Origin: Gammaproteobacteria bacterium
Lineage (GTDB): Bacteria > Gemmatimonadota > Gemmatimonadetes > Longimicrobiales > Gaopeijiaceae
Reading direction: 5' to 3'
DNA length: 8,015 bases
Assembly: GCA_024638345.1 (NCBI GenBank)
Contig: JAHEKL010000113.1
Location: forward strand, 1 to 8,015
Below the pieces are notes generated by a model, which worked only from the letters and a program-made list of their open reading frames with translations, was not told where the DNA came from and made no database searches. Shown here one piece after another: positions 1-5,624 of this stretch (position 1 is the stretch's first letter; every line of letters begins with the position of its first letter). A program made the translations under genes and the position numbers.

Positions 1-1
1 G

Positions 2-535
2 GCGCAGGAGGTCGTGCAGCCCGCGGACTCGATCCCCGGCGCCATCACCCCCGGGGGTGCCTTTCTCCGATCGGTCTTGGTTCCGGGGTGGGGTCACATC
101 GCCACGGAATCGTACGGCCGGGGAGGATTCTACATCGCCGCCCAGACGGCCAGTCTCTGGATGCTCTGGCAGACCCTGGACCGCAAGTCAGAGGCGTCCG
201 CATTCGTCGAGCTGGAGCGGGAGTTGGCCACGGCGAGAGTCATCGCGGGTGGGATGACGGATCCGGACTCGGTGCTGACCGCCGTCGATGCAGATCCAGC
301 GGTGCAGGATCGGGAGGCGCTCGTCGAAGCACGGGGTCAACAGGTCGAGGACTGGTCTGCGCTTTCCATCTTTCTCGTTCTGCTAGGTGGGGCTGACGCG
401 TTCGTGGCCGCGCACCTGGCCGACTATCCCGAGCCCCTCAACTTCCGTGTCGTTCCCCTCGGAGCCGGCCGCACCGAGGTGGGGCTCTCGATCCCGTCGA
501 GCGTCCTCGGACCTCTACTCCCCTGGCGTCGCTGA
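2..535 (+). CDS. DUF5683-like small membrane protein, 5' end missing
   Basis: The frame is open from base 2 to TGA at 533-535. A GTG at 14 could start it, but the codons before it read AQEVV, as expected just after a signal-peptide cleavage site, so the true start probably lies left of the window. Counting from the GTG, residues 18-28 contain a LRSVLVPGWGH stretch. This resembles the 'S-x-x-x-PGxGQ' opening of DUF5683 proteins, which are membrane proteins of unknown role. One hydrophobic segment follows at about residues 38-55, then a charged helical stretch (about 56-113), then a second hydrophobic segment (about 114-136). The last 35 residues look like a short beta-rich tail. It ends 18 bases before the stop of the opposite-strand LpxH-like gene. 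The family link rests on one motif plus topology; the coding call itself is firm. Confidence 0.7.
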   Translation, partial: AQEVVQPADSIPGAITPGGAFLRSVLVPGWGHIATESYGRGGFYIAAQTASLWMLWQTLDRKSEASAFVELERELATARVIAGGMTDPDSVLTAVDADPAVQDREALVEARGQQVEDWSALSIFLVLLGGADAFVAAHLADYPEPLNFRVVPLGAGRTEVGLSIPSSVLGPLLPWRR

Positions 536-553
536 AGGGGTCCAAGCGTCCGA

Positions 554-1291
554 TCAGGTGTCGTCCCAGCGCTCGAGGCTTGGAGCGCGGCCCTCGTTCA
601 GCACCACGTAGGTTCGGTGCGTGATCCAGTCACCGGCGTTCAGGTAGTACCTTCGCGGAGCGACCTCGACGCGAGCGGGGACGTGCGAGTGTCCGAGTAG
701 GACGAGATCGAGCTCCTCATCCTCGACCAGGCGCTCTCGGGCCCAGCGTTGAAGGGCCTCTGCCCGAAACTTCTTGCTCTCGGAGTCCGCACCGTCGGCG
801 TCGGTTCGGGAGACCTTGCGGGCGATAGCCGACGCGACGTCGGGATGCACCCACCGAAACGCGCCGCGGGCCAGCCGGCTTCGAAGCACGCGTTTGAGAA
901 CTCGGTAGCCCAGGTCGCCCCCGCCCAGGCCGTCGCCGTGTGCGATCAGACAGCGGTGTCCGGCGAGTGAGATCTTCACCGGATCCTTGTGGAGCACGAG
1001 TCCCACCTCCTCGCTCAGGTATTGGCCACCCCACCAATCGTGATTTCCACCCATCAGGTGGACCGGCACGCCCGCGTCCACGATACCGGCCAGAATGCCG
1101 AGCACGCGGGTGTGTCCCCTCGGTACCACGCTTCCCCATTCGAACCAGAAGTCGAAGAGGTCCCCGTTCAAGAAGATCACCCGCGCGTGCTCGCCAGCAT
1201 GCTCGAGCCAGCGGTGAAAGGCCAACTCCTGGACCTGGGGTGTGGCGCCCAGGTGCTGATCAGAGGCGAGGTATGCCGGACCGGGATGCAT
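554..1291 (-). CDS. lpxH: UDP-2,3-diacylglucosamine diphosphatase, LpxH-like metallophosphatase
   Basis: This is a 245-residue calcineurin-like metallophosphatase. The family hydrolyses UDP-2,3-diacylglucosamine to lipid X and UMP at the inner membrane, a step of lipid A synthesis. The metal-binding motifs occur in order: D11-x-H13 (SDQHLG), GDLFDFW with D44, GNHD with N83-H84, HGD with H118, and GHSH with H201/H203. E. coli LpxH is about 240 residues. It differs from E. coli LpxH in carrying GNHD rather than GNRD, and GGNHDWW followed by a Y-L-x-E-x-G run recalls the Bacteroidetes-type enzymes. The frame stays open upstream to 1486, but I start at ATG 1291-1289: the 65 extra residues do not resemble the family, would overlap the divergent lipoprotein gene, and a TAACTT box lies 7 bases before this ATG. 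LPS-assembly genes across the divergent promoter support the role. Another phosphoesterase specificity cannot be excluded. Confidence 0.82.
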   Translation of the reverse strand: MHPGPAYLASDQHLGATPQVQELAFHRWLEHAGEHARVIFLNGDLFDFWFEWGSVVPRGHTRVLGILAGIVDAGVPVHLMGGNHDWWGGQYLSEEVGLVLHKDPVKISLAGHRCLIAHGDGLGGGDLGYRVLKRVLRSRLARGAFRWVHPDVASAIARKVSRTDADGADSESKKFRAEALQRWARERLVEDEELDLVLLGHSHVPARVEVAPRRYYLNAGDWITHRTYVVLNEGRAPSLERWDDT

Positions 1292-1371
1292 GGTCGCCAA
1301 GTTACCCCGAGTGCCCGGGGGTGGGAACCCGTGGCTATCCCTCTCTTCCAGCCGTTCGTTATCTTCTCCGC
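1292..1371. promoter_or_regulatory. Divergent promoter region, probably leaderless on both sides
   Basis: These 80 bases separate two divergent start codons. On the minus strand, TAACTT (plus 1304-1299) ends 7 bases before the lpxH ATG, with TTCCCA (plus 1327-1322), a 4/6 match to TTGACA, 17 bases further upstream. On the plus strand, TATCTT (1360-1365) ends 6 bases before the ATG at 1372; no good -35 is seen. Neither ATG has a purine-rich Shine-Dalgarno sequence, whereas lptE, rph, rdgB and the genes further right do. A -10 box at this distance would put transcription starts at or next to the ATGs. This is inference from spacing and motif only. Confidence 0.45.
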
Positions 1372-2127
1372 ATGACCATCCAACCACCGCTGAAGTCCGC
1401 GCGTCCCGCTCATTCTTCGCCCCGAACGAAGCGGCGCGACGGGTCCAGCGCGCCCACCCATCGATTGGGGCACCTGGTGGCCGCACTGCTCCTGACGGGC
1501 TGTGCGAGCGCGCCTCCGGTCCCTACGGCTCCCCCGCCCGACGCGAATCAGGTGGCGCTGGGCGCCACCCGTGCATCCGAGCTCGACGTTCCGTATCGGC
1601 TCTTCTTCGAGTGGTCGGTCGTCGAGCCCGGCAGTCGTCTCAGTGGGCGCGGGGTCGCACGGATCGAGCCTCCGTACCGTGCGCGATTGGATCTCTTCTC
1701 CTCGAACGGCGAGCGCATCGCCGCGGCCGCCCTCGATGGAGGAACTCTCCGCGTCGCCGAGGACAGGCAGACCGAGGTGCCTCCTCCGGCGCTCTTCTGG
1801 GGTACATTGGGTGTCTTCCGTCCGGGGACCGGAGTCGCGTTGATGGGAGGTCGTCGATTCCCGAATGGGGACATCGAGTTGCGTTATCAGCAGGCGGACG
1901 CCACTGAGCTCCTATACCGGCTGCGCGCGAACCGGATCGAGCGCATCGACCTCCGCCGGGGGGGGCGCGCCCGGGAAGAGGTCGCACTCACCCGAGTGGA
2001 GGGAGAGCGATTCCCCCGCCGCGCGACATACCGGCATCTGGATGATGTGCGCGAGCTGAGCATCACACTGGAGAGTATCGAGCATGCGGAATCGTATCCG
2101 ACGGACATCTGGGATCCGGCGCTTTGA
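1372..2127 (+). CDS. Outer-membrane lipoprotein, LolB/DUF4292-like
   Basis: The product is a 251-residue lipoprotein. A basic N-terminus (about 32 residues, longer than usual) leads into a short hydrophobic core and the lipobox LLTGC, with lipidated Cys44. A Pro/Ala-rich linker follows (about 45-60). The remainder reads as alternating beta strands: SGRGVARIEPPYRARLDLF near residues 85-105, a PPPALFWGTLGVFRPG block near 135-150, then several more strands and an FP/YPTDIW-type ending. That pattern recalls LolB-type and DUF4292 half-barrel lipoproteins, which handle lipoproteins or lipids in the periplasm, but similarity is by fold impression, not by a diagnostic motif. The ATG at 1372 has no Shine-Dalgarno and sits 6 bases after a -10-like box. 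Its 3' end overlaps lptE by 44 bases, so the two are surely co-transcribed. An eight-G run lies at 1958-1965. Function remains inferred. Confidence 0.72.
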   Translation: MTIQPPLKSARPAHSSPRTKRRDGSSAPTHRLGHLVAALLLTGCASAPPVPTAPPPDANQVALGATRASELDVPYRLFFEWSVVEPGSRLSGRGVARIEPPYRARLDLFSSNGERIAAAALDGGTLRVAEDRQTEVPPPALFWGTLGVFRPGTGVALMGGRRFPNGDIELRYQQADATELLYRLRANRIERIDLRRGGRAREEVALTRVEGERFPRRATYRHLDDVRELSITLESIEHAESYPTDIWDPAL

Positions 2128-2641
2128 TCTCAGGGGGATTGCGCCTTCCCTGATCGCCATCGTCGGGGTAGGGCTCTCCGCAGGATGTAACTACACCTTC
2201 CAGGCAGGAGCTGGGCTGCCTTCGCACGTCCAGACCCTCGCAGTCATCCCGTTCGAGAACGAGACCGATCGGTTCGAGATCTCGCAGGAGCTTCACCAGC
2301 TGCTCCTGGACGAGCTGCCACGCACCTTCGGAGTTCGAACGGGCGGGGAGGAGTTCGCAGAGGCCCTCGTTCGGGGCACCGTCCGTCAGTATTTCGTCCA
2401 AGCCGATTCCTATCGTCCGGAAGCCGGAGGGGACCGCACGCAGGTCGTGCAGAGACAGGTGCGCGTTCAGGTCGAAGTCCAGGTGATCGACCAGGTCAAC
2501 AACCTGATTCTGTGGGAAAACGCGGGGCTGTCCGGGGAGGGCGAGTTCCTCGACGCTGCCGGGGACGAATCCGCCGGTCGCGTGCTGGCGCTCGAGAGGG
2601 TCGTTCAGGGCATCATCGACGGACTCCAATCCAACTGGTGA
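2084..2641 (+). CDS. lptE: LPS-assembly lipoprotein LptE-like
   Basis: This is a 185-residue lipoprotein. LptE plugs the LptD barrel and helps deliver lipopolysaccharide to the outer leaflet. A basic start (MRNRIRR), a hydrophobic segment at about 18-33 and the lipobox LSAGC place the lipidated cysteine at residue 35. The mature protein opens CNYTFQAGAGLPSHVQTLAV and continues with a PFENETDRFEISQEL stretch. This matches the LptE pattern of G/N-Y-x-F, an LP-x-x-I/V-x-T-x-A-I/V strand, then F-E-N-x-T and an amphipathic helix. A VQRQVRVQVEVQVID strand and a C-terminal helix (ALERVVQGIIDGL) complete the fold. GGAGAG at 2070-2075, 8 bases upstream, supports this ATG. It overlaps the lipoprotein gene upstream by 44 bases and hemC starts within 9 bases of its stop. 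No lptD is in view, so the partner must lie elsewhere. Confidence 0.85.
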   Translation: MRNRIRRTSGIRRFDLRGIAPSLIAIVGVGLSAGCNYTFQAGAGLPSHVQTLAVIPFENETDRFEISQELHQLLLDELPRTFGVRTGGEEFAEALVRGTVRQYFVQADSYRPEAGGDRTQVVQRQVRVQVEVQVIDQVNNLILWENAGLSGEGEFLDAAGDESAGRVLALERVVQGIIDGLQSNW

Positions 2642-2649
2642 GCTCGGAC

Positions 2650-3591
2650 ATGCGTCTCCGGCTCGGAACGCGGGGATCGCTCCTCGCGGTCACTCAGAGT
2701 CGCTGGGTGGCGGAGCGGCTCGAGGCCGGCTCGAATCTGAAGGTGGAGCTCGAGGTCATTCGAACGTCCGGAGACATCCTGCAGGACCAGCCGCTCCCGG
2801 AGATCGGAGGGAAGGGGCTCTTCACCAAGGAGCTGGATCTCGCGCTCCTCGACGGCAAGATCGACTTGGCGGTCCACTCGCTCAAAGATCTTCCGACCGA
2901 CCTCCCCGAGGGGGTGTCCATCGGGGCGATTCCCGAGAGGGAAGACCCTCGCGACGTCCTGATCGTCCGCTCCGGTCTCCCGGAGACCCTGGACGCACTG
3001 CCGAAGGGTGCGCGGGTCGGGTCCAGCTCACTCCGGAGAGCGGCCCTCGTCCGGGTCCTAAGGCCGGACATCAGGGTCGACGATATCCGGGGAAACCTCG
3101 ATACGCGTCTTCGGAAGCTGGAGCGAGGGGAGTACGAGGCGATCGTGCTGGCAGCGGCCGGGATCCACAGACTCGGCTGGAGCGACCGGATCACCGAATA
3201 CCTGGATCCCGGGAGTTGGCTGCCGGCACCGGGGCAGGGTGCTCTCGCCGTGGTCGTCCGCACGGAAGACCTGAGTGGAGCTTCCTGGCTACGATCGCTC
3301 GACCACCTTCCCACGCGCGCGGCTACCATGGCAGAGCGCAGACTGCTGGAAGAGCTGGGCGCCGGATGTCGGCTCCCAGTTGCTGCGCTCGGTCTTCCCT
3401 TCGGTGGTGGGCTCAGGCTTCGCGGCATGGTCGCCCATCCCGACGGCAGTCGCATGGTCCGGGCCGAGAGCACCGGGGCTCAGGACGACCCCGACGCACT
3501 CGGTCGCAGGGTGGGTCACGAGCTTCTCGAGCGGGGTGCCGACCTCCTCCTGGAGGATCTCCGGCACGAAGTCGAAGGAAGCAGCCGGTGA
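2650..3591 (+). CDS. hemC: Hydroxymethylbilane synthase (porphobilinogen deaminase)
   Basis: HemC joins four porphobilinogen molecules into hydroxymethylbilane in the cytoplasmic tetrapyrrole pathway. The 313 residues equal the E. coli length. Family blocks appear in order: LRLGTRGSLLAVTQSRWV (3-20), GGKGLFTKELDLALL (53-67), DLAVHSLKDLPT (72-83) with catalytic Asp80, VGSSSLRRAAL (123-133), IRGNLDTRLRKL (146-157), LPAPGQGALAV (191-201), and the cofactor region EELGAGCRLPV with Cys240, which anchors the dipyrromethane primer. The cofactor motif has GAGC where E. coli has GGC. I start at ATG 2650, preceded by GGTGAG; an in-frame GTG at 2638 overlaps the lptE stop as GTGA and would add four residues. 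Its stop overlaps the rph start by 4 bases. Neither hemA, hemD nor hemB is adjacent, which is less common than a hemC-hemD pair. Confidence 0.97.
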   Translation: MRLRLGTRGSLLAVTQSRWVAERLEAGSNLKVELEVIRTSGDILQDQPLPEIGGKGLFTKELDLALLDGKIDLAVHSLKDLPTDLPEGVSIGAIPEREDPRDVLIVRSGLPETLDALPKGARVGSSSLRRAALVRVLRPDIRVDDIRGNLDTRLRKLERGEYEAIVLAAAGIHRLGWSDRITEYLDPGSWLPAPGQGALAVVVRTEDLSGASWLRSLDHLPTRAATMAERRLLEELGAGCRLPVAALGLPFGGGLRLRGMVAHPDGSRMVRAESTGAQDDPDALGRRVGHELLERGADLLLEDLRHEVEGSSR

Positions 3592-4307
3592 GTCGCGACG
3601 GCCGGGGAGAACGGGAGCTCCGCGAGGTCCATTTGGAGCGAGATGCGGTGCCCTACGCGGAAGGCTCCTGTCTCGTCTCGTTCGGCGACACACGCGTCCT
3701 TTGCTCCGCATCCGTGGAGGAGAGCGTTCCGAGCTGGAGGGAGGCCAGCGGTTCGGGCTGGGTGACGGCCGAGTACGGGATGCTGCCGCGCTCGACCCAC
3801 ACCCGCAGGGGGAGGGAGCGAGCCGGTCCCAGCGGACGCACGAGCGAGATCCAAAGGCTGATCGGCCGCTCGCTCCGGTCGGTGTCGAATCTGAGCGCGC
3901 TCGGAGCGCGCACGGTCATCGTCGACTGCGACGTGCTCCAGGCCGATGGCGGGACCCGGACGGCTTCGATCACTGGTGCGTGCGTGGCGTTGGCGCTCGC
4001 GTTCGACGACCTGGTCGCCACTGGGCGCGCCGAGGTCTCCCCACTCACGGATCTGGTGGCTGCGGTGAGCGTGGGCCTGATCGATCAGGGCGTGCGGCTA
4101 GATCTGAATTATCGCGAGGACCAGGAGGCGCAGGTGGACATGAACGTGGTGGGCACGGGGGCAGGCACGCTCGTGGAGGTGCAGGGCACCGCCGAGGGCG
4201 CGCCGTTCAGTCGGGACGATCTCGATGAAATGATGACCTCCGCCCTCGCGGGAATCCGCCTCCTGACCGGCCTACAACGCGAGATACTGGAAGAGGTGTC
4301 CGGTTGA
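3588..4307 (+). CDS. rph: RNase PH, phosphorolytic 3'-5' exoribonuclease
   Basis: RNase PH trims the 3' ends of tRNA precursors and other RNAs with phosphate, releasing nucleoside diphosphates, as a ring-shaped hexamer. The product has 239 residues, matching the usual length of about 238. Visible hallmarks are SRDGRGERELREV at the N-terminus, GSCLVSFGDTRVLCSASVEE (27-46), GWVTAEYGMLPRST (57-70), GRTSEIQRLIGRSLR (83-97), DCDVLQADGGTRTASITGA (113-131) with the phosphate-binding GTR, and LNYREDQEAQVDMNVV (173-188). That last block holds the conserved acidic pair D178 and D184. The GTG start at 3588 overlaps the hemC stop (GTGA); GAAGGA at 3574-3579 lies 8 bases upstream. The reading frame runs on upstream through hemC sequence, but nothing there resembles the family. 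rph next to rdgB is a widespread bacterial arrangement. Confidence 0.97.
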   Translation: MSRDGRGERELREVHLERDAVPYAEGSCLVSFGDTRVLCSASVEESVPSWREASGSGWVTAEYGMLPRSTHTRRGRERAGPSGRTSEIQRLIGRSLRSVSNLSALGARTVIVDCDVLQADGGTRTASITGACVALALAFDDLVATGRAEVSPLTDLVAAVSVGLIDQGVRLDLNYREDQEAQVDMNVVGTGAGTLVEVQGTAEGAPFSRDDLDEMMTSALAGIRLLTGLQREILEEVSG

Positions 4308-4942
4308 GGCTCGTGCTGGCGACCCGGAGCGGTCACAAGCTCCACGAGCTGAGGGCGATTCTGCGAGGCGTGCCCGACCTTCAGCTGGTGGACTTGAACG
4401 ATGTCGGGATTCCCGAAACGCCCGCTGAGGACGAGATCGAGGTCTACGAAACCTTCGAAGAGAACGCGGTCGCGAAAGCCCGCTACTTCCACGAGCGATC
4501 CGGTCTGGCGACGGTCGCTGACGACTCGGGTCTGGTCGTCGACGCCCTGGGGGGCGCGCCGGGGGTCCGCTCCAAGCGGTTCGCACCCATCAGCGGAGAG
4601 CTCTCCGGGGAGGAGCGGGACCAAGAGAATCTGGAGCACCTCCTCAGAGAGTTGGCCAATGTGGAATTGGCCGAGCGGACGGCGCGGTACGTGTGCGTCG
4701 CGGCTCTCATCGACCAGGACGGCGGGACGCCCCGAACGTTCGTCGGGACGGCTGAAGGCCTCATTCTCGGAAACGGAAGGGGAAGGGGCGGCTTTGGATA
4801 CGATCCGGTGTTCTACGATCGTGCCTCGGGCAACACGTTCGCCCAGTTGACCCCGGACGAGAAGAACGCGATCAGCCACAGGGGAGCCGCGTTTCGGGCG
4901 CTCGCGGGCCACCTGTCCGGGTCGGATTCCGCATCCCCGTGA
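4304..4942 (+). CDS. rdgB: RdgB/HAM1 non-canonical purine NTP pyrophosphatase
   Basis: RdgB hydrolyses ITP, dITP and XTP to monophosphates, keeping deaminated purines out of DNA and RNA. The product is 212 residues. Family blocks are LVLATRSGHKLHELRAIL (3-20), ETFEENAVAKAR (49-60), VADDSGLVVDALGGAPG (71-87) with catalytic Asp74, GRGGFGYDPVF (160-170), TFAQLTPDEKNAISHRG (178-194) and a closing helix. In the first block the usual T-x-N-x-G-K reads T-R-S-G-H-K, so the nucleotide-contacting Asn is Ser9. The TTG start at 4304 overlaps the rph stop as TTGA; GGAAGAGG at 4289-4296 with a 7-base gap supports it, and any later start would cut the first motif. It is the last gene of the operon, followed by 124 bases before the next gene. 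Confidence 0.95.
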   Translation: MRLVLATRSGHKLHELRAILRGVPDLQLVDLNDVGIPETPAEDEIEVYETFEENAVAKARYFHERSGLATVADDSGLVVDALGGAPGVRSKRFAPISGELSGEERDQENLEHLLRELANVELAERTARYVCVAALIDQDGGTPRTFVGTAEGLILGNGRGRGGFGYDPVFYDRASGNTFAQLTPDEKNAISHRGAAFRALAGHLSGSDSASP

Positions 4943-5066
4943 TCTCGATGCCCGATGCCGACCGCCCCGGCCGAAACGCCCCTACCGCTGGACTTCTCGG
5001 CGATCTCCCCCGTATCCTTCTGGGTAGACTTCGATTGAACGGCTCATACCCTCGAGAGGAGGGATC

Positions 5067-5615
5067 ATGTCGCGGCCCCTGAGCGCCTCGTTGCTAGCGC
5101 TTCTCTGGATTCAGACGCCCGTTCTCGCCCAGACGGCGAGTGGGTGCGAAACCTCACTCTCTGTGGAGGTCAGCATCTGGCGCGGGCTAAACAGCTCGCC
5201 GGACGTGGCCTATCTGCCCGAGCAGATCTGCGCCACCACGACCATGGGAGCGGTGCAGGCAGAAGAACCCCTGCCGGCCACTCCCTGGGGGGTTCCGGGC
5301 CTCGAGGAGATCGCGGCCCTCGTGCTCTCGTCTCCCGAGGTCGAACGTCTCTCGGAGCCGCCCCCGACCGACCCCGAGCAGCCGCCGGTCCTGTCCGGTG
5401 CAGACGTCGCGTCTCCGACAGGGTCCGGGCAGCCGAGCCTGCGCACCGTCATCGTCAGCGCCGGCCCCGACGGAGAGACGATGCGCATCCTTCATCTGAG
5501 GATCATCGAGGCGAGCCCCGGGCTCCTCGATGTGTCGGTTCAGGCCGGGGCCCAGCGTCCGCTTCGACTGGTTTGGACCAGAAGCCCTCAGGCGCCGGAG
5601 TGGGCGCCTGCCTGA
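5067..5615 (+). CDS. Secreted protein of unknown function
   Basis: I do not recognise this 182-residue protein. Residues 1-21 form a classic signal peptide (MSRPLSASLLALLW..., then PVLA before QTAS), so it should be exported by Sec. The mature part has two cysteines (27 and 55) that could form a disulfide, a low-complexity Pro/Glu/Ser stretch at about 92-122 that looks like a linker, and a C-terminal part (124-172) of alternating strands (LRTVIVSAGPDG, MRILHLRIIEA, GLLDVSVQAG, RPLRLVWTR) suggesting a small beta domain. The GAGAGGAGGG tract at 5054-5063 just before ATG 5067 is a strong ribosome-binding site, and third codon positions are GC-rich, so it is probably expressed. It may have its own transcript after rdgB. 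It converges with the TadG-like gene, 9 bases apart. No lipobox or transmembrane segment follows the signal. Confidence 0.75.
   Translation: MSRPLSASLLALLWIQTPVLAQTASGCETSLSVEVSIWRGLNSSPDVAYLPEQICATTTMGAVQAEEPLPATPWGVPGLEEIAALVLSSPEVERLSEPPPTDPEQPPVLSGADVASPTGSGQPSLRTVIVSAGPDGETMRILHLRIIEASPGLLDVSVQAGAQRPLRLVWTRSPQAPEWAPA
5589..5610. terminator. Inverted repeat at the convergent gene ends
   Basis: CAGGCGCC at 5589-5596 and GGCGCCTG at 5603-5610 form a perfect 8-bp stem with a 6-base loop. It covers the last codons of the secreted-protein gene and lies 15 bases beyond the TadG-like stop on the other strand. The position fits a bidirectional transcription stop, but no T-run follows on either strand, so it is not a standard intrinsic terminator. 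Confidence 0.35.
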
Positions 5616-5624
5616 AGCGCGACC

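Noticed and set aside
1292..1486. N-terminal extension of the LpxH-like frame
   Set aside because: The 65 residues resemble nothing in the family and overlap the divergent lipoprotein gene; a -10-like box sits just before the internal ATG.
2063..2629. 188-codon open frame on the minus strand opposite lptE
   Set aside because: No family similarity; lptE on the plus strand has lipobox, ribosome-binding site and conserved motif.
2694..3473. 259-codon open frame on the minus strand opposite hemC
   Set aside because: Ser/Arg/Pro-rich composition without motifs, lying wholly within hemC.
3275..4228. 317-codon plus-strand frame spanning hemC and rph
   Set aside because: Out of frame with both well-supported genes and composed of Arg/Gly/Pro-rich low-information sequence.
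4109..4912. 267-codon open frame on the minus strand
   Set aside because: It is antisense to rph and rdgB, both of which have unmistakable family motifs; long antisense frames are expected at this GC.
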